Positions 1 through 8,155 of a stretch of DNA of 64,000 nucleotides are shown piece after piece. This DNA comes from Agrobacterium cavarae (lineage in GTDB: Bacteria; Pseudomonadota; Alphaproteobacteria; Rhizobiales; Rhizobiaceae). Every line of letters starts with the position of its first letter. Position 1 is the stretch's first letter. Where the stretch lies: assembly GCF_004310285.1 (NCBI RefSeq), contig NZ_SISF01000027.1:62001-126000 (forward strand), written 5' to 3'. The translations under genes were made by a program, and so were the position numbers. The notes below the pieces were generated by a model. The model saw only the letters and a list, made by a program, of their open reading frames with translations. It had not been told where the DNA came from and searched no databases.

Positions 1-521
1 TGATTTTTCAAGATCCTTACTCATCGCTCAATCCGCGCGAAAAAGTCGGGCGCATCATTGCCTCAGGGCCTATTGCTTACGGCGAAGATGAGAAGAAGGC
101 GTTGGCACGCGCGGCCGAGTTGATGGAGATGGTCGGTCTCGATCCGAAGGCGACGAACCGTTTTCCGCACGAGTTTTCTGGCGGTCAGCGCCAGCGTATC
201 GGCATTGCGCGGGCGCTGGCGCTCGAACCTGAGATCATCATCGCCGATGAGGCCGTTTCAGCCCTTGATGTGTCGATCCAGGCCCAGGTCCTGGAACTGC
301 TGGGCCAGCTCAAGAAAGACCTCGATCTCTCTCTCGTCTTCATCACTCATGACCTTCGCGTAGCGGCAAAGATCTGCGACCGTGTGATGGTGATGCAGAA
401 GGGCGAGGTGGTCGAACTCGGCTACGGGAACACGATCTTCGATAAACCCCAGCACCCCTACACGAAGAGCCTGATCGAGGCCATTCCCGGTCGGGCGAAG
501 GAAGCGCTCATGACGGCCTAG
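1..521 (+). CDS. Oligopeptide/dipeptide ABC transporter ATP-binding protein, 3' part
   Basis: The gene is cut by the left window edge; the frame is open from base 3. It is the cytoplasmic ATPase of a peptide-type (DppF/OppF-like) importer. In order one sees the Q-loop FQDPYSSLNPR, the ABC signature FSGGQRQRIGIARAL, Walker B IIIADEAVSALD and the H-loop FITHD. The tail HPYTKSLIEAIPG is typical of the C-terminal oligopeptide/dipeptide transporter extension. Walker A lies outside the window. It stands ahead of an aminotransferase and amidase on the same strand, so it probably imports the substrate of that operon. The family is certain; the transported compound is unknown. Confidence 0.93.
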   Translation, partial: IFQDPYSSLNPREKVGRIIASGPIAYGEDEKKALARAAELMEMVGLDPKATNRFPHEFSGGQRQRIGIARALALEPEIIIADEAVSALDVSIQAQVLELLGQLKKDLDLSLVFITHDLRVAAKICDRVMVMQKGEVVELGYGNTIFDKPQHPYTKSLIEAIPGRAKEALMTA

Positions 522-646
522 TGGAATGAATTTGGCACTTGATGCCGGCGTGAGCCGGCCTTGATGATGAAATGTCAAAATCAGACCACTCGTCCGGTCG
601 ATATCAACCAAGTTGCGGGCTTAAGAGCCCGTTTGTGGAGCAGTAC

Positions 647-1999
647 ATGACGATTATGCCGAATTCTGTGGAAGCCCGCGACATCGCCTATCAGATGCAT
701 CCGATGGTCAATCTTCGAAAATACGAAAAGTCAGGCGGTCTCGTGATCGAGAGCGGCGACGGGATCTATGTCACCGACAATACGGGAAAGCGTTATATCG
801 AGGGACTAGCCGGGCTGTGGTCGGTGGCGCTGGGCTTCGGCGAAAAGCGTCTGGTGGAGGCCGCCAAGGCACAGATGGAGAAGCTGCCCTATTATCATAG
901 CTTCGCCTACAAGACTCACGGGCCTTCGGTCGATCTGGCGGAGATGTTGATCAAGCTTGCTCCCGTGCCGATGTCGAAAGTGCATTTTACATCCTCGGGT
1001 TCGGAAGCCAACGACCTTGCCTGCAAGATGGTGTGGTACCGTTCCAATGCGCTTGGCAAGAAAGACAAGAAGAAGATCATCGGCCGGATCAAGGGCTATC
1101 ATGGCGTGACAATCGCTTCCGGTTCAATCACGGGCCTGCCTCGCAATCATGAAAGCTTCGATCTGCCGCTCGACCGGATGATCCACACGTCATGCCCATC
1201 CTACGTGCATTTCGCCTTGGATGGCGAAAGTGAAGCCGATTTCACCAAGCGCATTCTGAATGATCTGGAAGAGCTCATTCTGAAGGAAGGTCCCGAAACA
1301 ATTGCTGCCTTCTGGGGTGAGCCTGTGATGGGCGCTGGCGGCGTGCTGGTGCCGCCGGATGGTTACTGGGCCGGCGTTCAGGAGATCCTGAAGAAATATG
1401 ATATTCTTCTTGTCGCCGACGAAGTGATCTGCGGCTTCGGCCGCACGGGCAAGATGTTTGCGTGCGAAACGCTCGGCATTGAGCCGGATGTGCTGGTCGT
1501 GTCGAAGCAGATCTCCTCGTCCTACATGCCGCTTTCCGCGATTATCATGAACGATCGCTTTTATCAGCCGATCGCCGATGAAGCGGATCGGATCGGCGTC
1601 TTCGGTCACGGGTTCACCGCGTCCGGTCATCCCGTCGCGACAGCCGTCGGTCTCGAGAACCTGAAGATCATCCAGGAACGCGACCTTGTCGGCAATGTCG
1701 CGCGCCTCGAAGAAAAGTTCCTCCACGGACTGGCGGCACTTGCCGAACATCCGCTTGTGCATTCGTCGCGCGGCATTGGCCTTCTTGGTGCGCTGGAGGT
1801 CAACCCATGGGCGGATGCAAATGCTGGGGACGCAGCTGCGGCGGTTGCGGCGGCATGCCAGAACGAAGGCCTGATCATCCGCAATATTGGAGAAGCGATC
1901 TGCTTCTGCCCACCATTGATTATCACTGCCGAGCAGATCGACGACATGTTTGGTGCCGTCAGTCGCGCACTGGCCACCGTTCAAGCCACGCGCGCCTAA
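647..1999 (+). CDS. Class III (omega) aminotransferase, PLP-dependent
   Basis: A PLP enzyme of the class III aminotransferase fold (450 aa, normal length) that moves an amino group from an amine or omega-amino acid to a keto acid such as pyruvate. Visible motifs are the PLP phosphate-binding region HFTSSGSEANDLA, the cofactor aspartate in LLVADEVICGFGRTG and the Schiff-base lysine in VVSKQISSSYMPLS. An upstream in-frame ATG at 572 would add 25 residues, but ATG 647 is preferred because GGAG lies six bases before it and the upstream residues resemble no family member. Followed after 17 nt by the amidase. Substrate is not predictable; beta-alanine, GABA or a diamine are possible. Confidence 0.9.
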   Translation: MTIMPNSVEARDIAYQMHPMVNLRKYEKSGGLVIESGDGIYVTDNTGKRYIEGLAGLWSVALGFGEKRLVEAAKAQMEKLPYYHSFAYKTHGPSVDLAEMLIKLAPVPMSKVHFTSSGSEANDLACKMVWYRSNALGKKDKKKIIGRIKGYHGVTIASGSITGLPRNHESFDLPLDRMIHTSCPSYVHFALDGESEADFTKRILNDLEELILKEGPETIAAFWGEPVMGAGGVLVPPDGYWAGVQEILKKYDILLVADEVICGFGRTGKMFACETLGIEPDVLVVSKQISSSYMPLSAIIMNDRFYQPIADEADRIGVFGHGFTASGHPVATAVGLENLKIIQERDLVGNVARLEEKFLHGLAALAEHPLVHSSRGIGLLGALEVNPWADANAGDAAAAVAAACQNEGLIIRNIGEAICFCPPLIITAEQIDDMFGAVSRALATVQATRA

Positions 2000-2016
2000 G
2001 CATTGAGGACTGAGAT

Positions 2017-3444
2017 ATGGATGTGACGAACAAAACCGACCTCGGCGAGATGACGGCCGTGCAGCTCTCGCAGCTCTTCGCCTCGGGCCAGGCGTCTCCC
2101 GTGGAGGCCGCCAAGGCATCGCTGGCACGGATTGAGAAATTCAACCCAAGCGTAAATGCATTCGCTTATGTCGTGCCGGAACTGGCACTGGCAGAAGCGA
2201 AAGCATCGGAAGCGCGCTGGAAGAAAGGAGAGCAACTTTCCCCCATCGATGGTGCGCCGACAACAATCAAGGAATTGACCCCCGTGAAGGGTATTCCCTG
2301 GCGACGTGGGTCAGCACTGGGTTCGACAACGCCATCGGAGGAAGAGTTTCTCATCATGGAACGCCTGCGTGGCGCTGGCGTCACTGTCCTTGGCACAACA
2401 ACATCGCCGGAGTTTGGCTGGAAGGGAGTGACCCACGGCCCGGCCTTTGGAAATACGCTCAATCCATGGCGTTCAGATCGCGCCTCCGGAGGCTCGTCTG
2501 GCGGTGCAGCCGTTGCAGCAGCGCTCAATATGGGTGTCCTGCATGAGGGGTCTGACGGCGCCGGCTCAATCCGTATTCCGGCCTCTTTCTGCGGAACATT
2601 CGGTATCAAGCCGACCTATGGCTGGATTCCCTCCGACACGCCGACGCCGTTGTTCGAGCTTGCGCATCGCGGCCCGCTGACTCGGACGGTTGAAGATGCG
2701 GCGCTGTTCATGAATGCAACAACGGGTCCGACCCCGAAGGCGATGTATGGCTACTGCCCCACTCCCGTGCCGAACTGGCATGAAGGAACCAAGGCTGCCA
2801 ACATCAAGGGCATGAAGATCGGTTACAGTCGCAATCTTGGCTACGCCGAGGTCCAGCCGGACGTGGCCGCGGCCGTCGAGCGCGCCGCCAAGCGGCTGGC
2901 CGACATGGGTGCCATTATCGAAGACGTCGATCCGGGGTTCTCCAATCCGCAGGATGCTCTTCTCGCCCTTTGGTACGCCGCCGAAGCCAAAACTGTAGAG
3001 TTGATCAATCCAACGGAAGAGCAAAAAGCGCTTATGGATCCGGGCCTGATCCGCATCTATGAGAAAGGCTGTGCCTATACCGCGCGGGACTATGTCGCGG
3101 CCGAACAGGTCAGGGCTGATCTTAAAGTAACGATGGCGCTGTTTCATCAGACCTATGACGCGCTCATGCTGCCGACCATGCCGACGACAGCAATTGAGGC
3201 AGGTGTGGATTTCCCAAGCGGCATCGAAGGCAAGGACTGGTCTGACTGGTCGCCCTTCACCTATCCGTTCAACATGACCGGCCAACCGGCCGTGTCGATA
3301 CCCTGCGGCTTCGATCAAGGTGGCCTGCCGATTGGTTTGCAGTTTGTTGGCCCGCGCTATCGCGATGACATCGTACTCGCGCTGGCCGCGGCCTATCAAT
3401 CGGCCTTTCCGGAGGAGACGATCGGCGCGCCGAGGCTCGCCTGA
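2017..3444 (+). CDS. Amidase signature family hydrolase
   Basis: Hydrolyses a carboxamide to acid plus ammonia or amine. It is a 475-aa amidase-signature protein with the Ser-cisSer-Lys machinery: the lysine in TTIKELTPVKG, the Gly/Ser-rich signature GGSSGGAAVAAA and the nucleophile region SDGAGSIRIPASFCG. The C-terminal FNMTGQPAVSIPCG is also characteristic. AGGA stands before the ATG at good spacing. It lies between the aminotransferase and the kinase genes, so its amide substrate probably feeds the aminotransferase. A GC-rich hairpin (3459-3478) follows the stop and may lower or stabilise downstream message. Glutamyl-tRNA amidotransferase GatA is a relative but unlikely because no gatB/gatC are present. 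Confidence 0.92.
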   Translation: MDVTNKTDLGEMTAVQLSQLFASGQASPVEAAKASLARIEKFNPSVNAFAYVVPELALAEAKASEARWKKGEQLSPIDGAPTTIKELTPVKGIPWRRGSALGSTTPSEEEFLIMERLRGAGVTVLGTTTSPEFGWKGVTHGPAFGNTLNPWRSDRASGGSSGGAAVAAALNMGVLHEGSDGAGSIRIPASFCGTFGIKPTYGWIPSDTPTPLFELAHRGPLTRTVEDAALFMNATTGPTPKAMYGYCPTPVPNWHEGTKAANIKGMKIGYSRNLGYAEVQPDVAAAVERAAKRLADMGAIIEDVDPGFSNPQDALLALWYAAEAKTVELINPTEEQKALMDPGLIRIYEKGCAYTARDYVAAEQVRADLKVTMALFHQTYDALMLPTMPTTAIEAGVDFPSGIEGKDWSDWSPFTYPFNMTGQPAVSIPCGFDQGGLPIGLQFVGPRYRDDIVLALAAAYQSAFPEETIGAPRLA

Positions 3445-3458
3445 CGCCACTAAACGCG

Positions 3459-3478
3459 TGGGGGTCCATCGGCCCCCA
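3459..3478 (+). other. GC-rich hairpin between amidase and kinase genes
   Basis: Six-base stem TGGGGG/CCCCCA with an eight-base loop, without a T-run. It sits inside the presumed operon, so it is more likely an mRNA stability or attenuation element than a full terminator. Confidence 0.35.
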
Positions 3479-3515
3479 GTGCCTATCATTCAATGCAATA
3501 TCGGGGAACGGGAAC

Positions 3516-4601
3516 ATGGCTTCCACGGCACACCAGGAAGCGGCAAGTGCGCTTGGCGCGGAGCTGAAGACAAGCGCAACCACCGTGCTTGCGGATCAGG
3601 CAGAGCAGATCGCGCGGGAGAAATACGGCTTTGTCGGGAGGGCGGAATGGCTCTGGGGCGAAAAGGACAGCAATTACCGTCTGACGCTCGACAACGGTTC
3701 GGAATATCTCCTCAAGATCCTCAATCCGGCCGAAAATCCTGCCATGACCAGCATGCACAGTCAGGCGCTTTTGCATGTCGAAGCTGCCGACCCGGGCATT
3801 CCAATCCAGAGGATCATTCGAACGCTCGACGGCGAGGCGGATTTCCGGATGACCGATGATGAAGGTGCCACCCGCGGGGTGCGCATGGTCACGTTCGTTC
3901 CGGGAAAATCCCAGAAATCGCAGCCGCATTCTGCGATCCAGCGCTATCGCATTGGTGCGTTGTTGGGTCGGATGCAGAAGGCTCTTCAAGGTTTCACACA
4001 TGAAGCCGCCCATCATCGCATCACCTGGGACATGTCTCACGCAGCGGGGCTGCGGGACTTGCTGTCCATCTTCGGCGACGAAGCGCAACGAAGGAGGCTG
4101 GAGGCGGCGATGACCGACTTCGAAAGCCTGATCCTGCCGCGCATAACGCAACTGCCCGCGCAGGTTATCCATAATGATTTCAACATGGAAAACATTCTCG
4201 TCAGAGAGGAGAATCCAGACGCGATCAGCGGCATCATCGATTTCGGTGACATGGTGCATGCACCGGTCCTATTCGATGTTGCGGTGGGTGCGGCCTACCA
4301 GATGGGGGACGCTGCGGACCCCGTCGAAGCGATGTGCGATTTCCTCAAAGGATATGCGACGGAGAAGCCGCTGTCCGATCAGGAACTCGAACTGATATAT
4401 CCAGCCATCGTGACGCGCATGCTGATGCGACTTGCGATACAGGAATGGCAAGCCAAACTATTTCCGGAACATAAGGAACGTTACACCCGAAATAGTCCCA
4501 CCGTCTGGGCGCAATTTGCCCGCCTCGATGCATTGCCAAAGGATGATACTATTGCGCGACTAGCAGCGGCTTGCCGCACGTCCGTGGAGAGACCGGCATG
4601 A
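3516..4601 (+). CDS. APH-fold small-molecule kinase, hydroxylysine-kinase-like
   Basis: A 361-aa aminoglycoside-phosphotransferase/choline-kinase fold protein. The catalytic loop reads VIHNDFNMENILV (Brenner motif HxDxxxxN) and the metal motif GIIDFGDMVH. Length and the immediate coupling to a phospho-lyase-type class III enzyme match the hydroxylysine kinase/ethanolamine kinase group rather than antibiotic kinases. It probably phosphorylates the hydroxyl of an amino alcohol. Its TGA overlaps the ATG of the next gene (ATGA), which indicates translational coupling and a shared pathway. Homoserine kinase type II (ThrB2) is an alternative with the same fold, less likely in this setting. Confidence 0.8.
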   Translation: MASTAHQEAASALGAELKTSATTVLADQAEQIAREKYGFVGRAEWLWGEKDSNYRLTLDNGSEYLLKILNPAENPAMTSMHSQALLHVEAADPGIPIQRIIRTLDGEADFRMTDDEGATRGVRMVTFVPGKSQKSQPHSAIQRYRIGALLGRMQKALQGFTHEAAHHRITWDMSHAAGLRDLLSIFGDEAQRRRLEAAMTDFESLILPRITQLPAQVIHNDFNMENILVREENPDAISGIIDFGDMVHAPVLFDVAVGAAYQMGDAADPVEAMCDFLKGYATEKPLSDQELELIYPAIVTRMLMRLAIQEWQAKLFPEHKERYTRNSPTVWAQFARLDALPKDDTIARLAAACRTSVERPA

Positions 4602-5932
4602 ACAAGCCAGCAACGACGATGATCAACGGCTTCGACGCGTCGCGTCTGGCCAGTCTGCCGGAGCGGGAGCGTTCGATGATCGAACGTCGTCAGGCGTTGC
4701 TCGGCCCGTCATACCGATTGTTTTACGAAAATCCTCTACACCTTGTGCGCGGAGACGGTGTCTGGCTCTACGACCCTGACGGAAATGCTTATCTTGACGC
4801 GTATAATAATGTGCCCTCGGTAGGCCACTGCCATCCCCGCGTGGTTGCTGCGATTGCCGAACAAGCTGCGGTATTGAACACACATACACGCTATCTCGAC
4901 GATAAGATCCTTGCTTACTCGACGAGACTGCTTGCAACATTCCCCGAGGAATTGAACCGGGTCATGTATTGCTGCACCGGTAGCGAAGCTGTTGACCTGG
5001 CACTGCGCATTGCCGGCTATCAAACCGGTGGAACCGGTATCATTATCACCGAAAACGCTTATCACGGCACGACAGCTGTAACGGCCGCCATCTCTCCATC
5101 GCTGGGCCCCAACATGCCGCTTGGCATGCATGTGGTCACCGTGCCGGCACCCGATGCCTATCGTGCCGATGGCGGAGACGTCGGCGACATGTTTGCGCAG
5201 GAGGTTTCCAAGGCGATTGCTTTCATGCGCCGCCGTGGGATCAAGCCCGCCGCCTTCATCGCCGACAGTATCTTTTCGACCGACGGGATATTCTCGGAGC
5301 CAGCTGGCTTCTTGAGAAAGACATTGGAGGTTGTCCATGAGGCCGGGGCGCTTTACATCGCCGACGAGGTGCAACCGGGCTTCGGTCGTACAGGCTCTCA
5401 CATGTGGGGCTTCATGCGCCATGGCATTGTGCCGGACATCGCTGTGATGGGTAAGCCGATGGGCAACGGCATGCCTATCGCCGCTGCGGTGATGAAGAGC
5501 GAGGTGCAGGAGCGCTTTGGCCACGACATTCGCTATTTCAACACCTTTGGCGCCAACCACGTGTCGATTGCCGCCGCCAATGCCGTCCTGGACATCATTG
5601 AAGACGAGGCGCTGACCGACAATGCTTTGTCGACGGGCAACTACATGCTGGAGGGCATGCGTAAGCTGCAGCAGACATTTGACTGCATCGGAGATGTTCG
5701 GGGCGCGGGCCTCTTTCTCGGCCTTGAATTCGTGAGCGATCGCAAGAGCCGCACTCCGGATGGTGCCCGCTCGCTGGCGGTGGTCAATCGTATGCGTGAA
5801 CGTCGCGTGCTCATCAGCGCGGCAGGCATTCACGGCAACACGCTGAAGATCCGTCCACCGCTGCCCTTTGGACGCGAACACGCCGATATCTTCCTCAACA
5901 CGCTCGAATCCGTGCTGCACGAAACGAATTGA
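4598..5932 (+). CDS. Class III PLP enzyme, O-phospho-amino-alcohol phospho-lyase type
   Basis: A 444-aa class III fold-type I PLP protein. IADEVQPGFGRTG carries the cofactor aspartate and VMGKPMGNGMPIAAA the PLP lysine. The GKPMGNG form is typical of the ethanolamine-phosphate/5-phosphohydroxylysine phospho-lyase branch (AGXT2L1/L2) rather than of true transaminases. Known members eliminate phosphate and ammonia from a phosphorylated amino alcohol to give an aldehyde. Start 4598 is chosen because it overlaps the kinase stop. The kinase-lyase pairing reproduces the two steps of hydroxylysine or ethanolamine breakdown; which compound is used here is inference. A plain transaminase remains possible. 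Confidence 0.8.
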   Translation: MNKPATTMINGFDASRLASLPERERSMIERRQALLGPSYRLFYENPLHLVRGDGVWLYDPDGNAYLDAYNNVPSVGHCHPRVVAAIAEQAAVLNTHTRYLDDKILAYSTRLLATFPEELNRVMYCCTGSEAVDLALRIAGYQTGGTGIIITENAYHGTTAVTAAISPSLGPNMPLGMHVVTVPAPDAYRADGGDVGDMFAQEVSKAIAFMRRRGIKPAAFIADSIFSTDGIFSEPAGFLRKTLEVVHEAGALYIADEVQPGFGRTGSHMWGFMRHGIVPDIAVMGKPMGNGMPIAAAVMKSEVQERFGHDIRYFNTFGANHVSIAAANAVLDIIEDEALTDNALSTGNYMLEGMRKLQQTFDCIGDVRGAGLFLGLEFVSDRKSRTPDGARSLAVVNRMRERRVLISAAGIHGNTLKIRPPLPFGREHADIFLNTLESVLHETN

Positions 5933-5969
5933 TTTCGAGAATTGCTTTTAGACCATCCAAGGATAGACC

Positions 5970-7208
5970 ATGACAGCGTCACCTGACATTAACGCCGAAC
6001 GCTTGTGGGCCGACATAATGACGATGGGGGCGATCGGCGCCACCGAGGGCGGCGGCAGCTTTCGCCCGGCCCTTTCTGACGCAGACAGGGAAGGGCGCAA
6101 CCTGTTTCGTTACTGGGCGCAGGAGGCCGGTCTCACAGTCACGGTAGACGAGATCGGCAACATGTTTGCACGGCGGGAAGGTGAAGACCCGTCTTTGCCG
6201 CCACTGATGATTGGCAGTCATCTCGACACCCAGATGCCCGGCGGCAAGTTCGATGGCGTCCTCGGCGTGCTCGCTGGACTTGCTGTTGTGCGATCGTTGA
6301 ATGCCGGAGGCATTGCGACGAGACGGGCAATCGAGATCGTCAACTTTACCAACGAGGAAGGCGCGCGGTTTCAGCCGGGCATCATGGGGTCCAGCGTTTT
6401 TGCCGGTCTCTCGCGGCTTGATGAAGCCTTGTCACGCAAGGACGATGAAGGAACGCTTCTCGGCGACGAGCTTGTTCGCATCGGGTATGCGGGATCCCGT
6501 CCAGTCGGTGGTCGACCAGTGCATAAATATTTAGAACTGCATATCGAGCAGGGACCAGAGATGGAGGCGGCCGGTGTCACGATCGCCGCCGTTTCCAATA
6601 GTTCCTGGGGTTGCAGCGGATTCATCGATATCAAAGGCGAGAATGGCCATTCGCAGACCGCACCGATGTCAAAGCGTCGGAATGCTCTGGTTGCGGCAGC
6701 TCAACTCATTATAGAGATCGAGGCGATAGGCGCGGAGAACGAGCCCGATGGAATGGTGAGCGCCACAGTCATCCGGAATTGGCCGAACAACCGCGTAAAC
6801 ATTCCGCACTTGACCAAGCTATCATATGTCGTCGTTCATGCGACGGAGCCGGGTCGGGCCTCGATTATCAGCCGCATCGAGTCTGCTGTAAAACGGATTG
6901 CGGATGAGACTGGGCTATCGATACACAACGCCAATTCGCATTATCGCCAACGGCTGGATCTATCGAGTGAGCTTTGCGGACAGGTACTGGAAGCAGCAGC
7001 GGACCGTGGCTATCCATCCATGACGCTGCCGACGCTGACGTCGCATGACGCCCTATCGATGACGCAGATATGCCCCACCGCCATTATCTTCGTCCCCTGC
7101 AAAGGCGGCATCTCGCACAGTGAGAAAGAGTGGTGTGAACCATATCAAGTTGCAGCAGGTGCCAGAGTTCTCCTCGACATGACCCTTAAGATCGCCAACG
7201 AGCTCTGA
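5970..7208 (+). CDS. M20 Zn-dependent amidohydrolase (carbamoylase/allantoate amidohydrolase family)
   Basis: A 412-aa cytoplasmic metal-dependent hydrolase of the hydantoinase/carbamoylase branch of M20. Ligand motifs are visible in order: IGSHLDTQMPGGKFDG, NFTNEEGARFQPG, LELHIEQGP, and late LTSHDALSMTQ and GGISHSEKEW. Family members cleave N-carbamoyl amino acids, allantoate or ureidoglycine-type C-N bonds, releasing ammonia and CO2. It is the last enzyme gene of the operon, 37 nt after the lyase, followed by the regulator. It may open a carbamoyl or amide intermediate of the same pathway. AllC and HyuC cannot be told apart by eye. Confidence 0.88.
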   Translation: MTASPDINAERLWADIMTMGAIGATEGGGSFRPALSDADREGRNLFRYWAQEAGLTVTVDEIGNMFARREGEDPSLPPLMIGSHLDTQMPGGKFDGVLGVLAGLAVVRSLNAGGIATRRAIEIVNFTNEEGARFQPGIMGSSVFAGLSRLDEALSRKDDEGTLLGDELVRIGYAGSRPVGGRPVHKYLELHIEQGPEMEAAGVTIAAVSNSSWGCSGFIDIKGENGHSQTAPMSKRRNALVAAAQLIIEIEAIGAENEPDGMVSATVIRNWPNNRVNIPHLTKLSYVVVHATEPGRASIISRIESAVKRIADETGLSIHNANSHYRQRLDLSSELCGQVLEAAADRGYPSMTLPTLTSHDALSMTQICPTAIIFVPCKGGISHSEKEWCEPYQVAAGARVLLDMTLKIANEL

Positions 7209-7298
7209 CGCTCAGCGGCAAAACATCATCCCATGGCACGGGAAACGGGCGATGTGATACTATGTTGTACTTATTGAACTGCGCGAAAGAGGCATTGG

Positions 7299-8048
7299 GT
7301 GAACTTACACACGAAACTGGGATTAGGTGACACGAGCGTGACCGAAGGCGCGGGCCTACCCAAGGCACTGTGGGCCTATAATGTCATCCGCGACGCAATC
7401 ATTACCATGAAGCTGGCACCTGGAGAGACGCTTAGCGAAAAAGATACCTGCGCAGAGTTGGGTATCTCGCGCACCCCGATGCGCGAAGCGGTCTTGCGCT
7501 TGGCCCAAGAAGGTCTGGTCAACATCGTTCCCAGCGGCGGCACCTTCATCAACAAGATCGTCATGAAAAAGGTCATCGAAGGCCATCTGGTTCGCTCAAG
7601 CCTTGAGATGCGCACCATAAGGCTTGCGGCGCGCAACTTCGATCCGGTTCATGAACGCGACCTTGACCTTTTGATTTTCCGCCAGCATGACGCGGCCAAG
7701 CGGCGCGATGTGAGTGAGGCCTTCAACGTCGACAACGAATTTCATCGTCTTTTGTGCAGGATTTCAGGCTTTCCGGACATCTGGCAAACAATCCACAATG
7801 CCACCGGTCAGCTTGATCGCGTGCGCCGCCGTGGCTTTCCAAAGATCGGTTACTTTGATGAGGTAATCGAAGAGCACGTAGCACTCTCTACGGCCATAAA
7901 GGCCCGTGATGAGGATGAGGCCGTGACTTTGCTCAGACGCCATCTCAGTGGCATTTCGGCCGTGATAGAGTATGTCGTTCAAACAGATGCAGACGCAATC
8001 AGTGGAAAAGACCATATCGCTTTGCTTAATGGACTTCAGGACCTCTAA
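7299..8048 (+). CDS. GntR-family regulator, FCD (FadR) subfamily
   Basis: A 249-aa transcription factor. Residues about 25-95 form the GntR winged helix, with the hallmark GETLSEKDTCAELGISRTPMREAVLRL; the rest is an all-helical FCD ligand domain, with candidate metal/ligand residues in DNEFHRLL and the histidines near EEHVALSTAI and LLRRHLSG. The start is GTG 7299, preceded by AGAGG at about six bases. It is the likely local regulator of the catabolic operon 1-7,208, binding an acid intermediate. A 90-nt gap separates it from the hydrolase, room for its own promoter. Its operator was not identified. Confidence 0.9.
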   Translation: MNLHTKLGLGDTSVTEGAGLPKALWAYNVIRDAIITMKLAPGETLSEKDTCAELGISRTPMREAVLRLAQEGLVNIVPSGGTFINKIVMKKVIEGHLVRSSLEMRTIRLAARNFDPVHERDLDLLIFRQHDAAKRRDVSEAFNVDNEFHRLLCRISGFPDIWQTIHNATGQLDRVRRRGFPKIGYFDEVIEEHVALSTAIKARDEDEAVTLLRRHLSGISAVIEYVVQTDADAISGKDHIALLNGLQDL

Positions 8049-8155
8049 CCCGTCTGGTCGATCGCCGGTCTACGGGCAAGATGCTATGTGCGCGCATCCA
8101 TACTTCTCGAACGGTGACGGGTCCGCCGTCGCTTAAAGGGCGCGCACTGGCAATA

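Noticed and set aside
1190-2128. 312-codon minus-strand frame over aminotransferase and amidase genes
   Set aside because: Spans two good genes on the opposite strand and has no recognisable motif.
4736-5920. 394-codon frame on the minus strand opposite the phospho-lyase-like gene
   Set aside because: Exact antisense shadow of a clear PLP enzyme; His/Arg-rich, no domain.
8049-8155. Imperfect inverted repeat CCCGT...ACGGG between GntR and helicase genes as terminator
   Set aside because: Arms are short and the inner pairing poor; not reliable.
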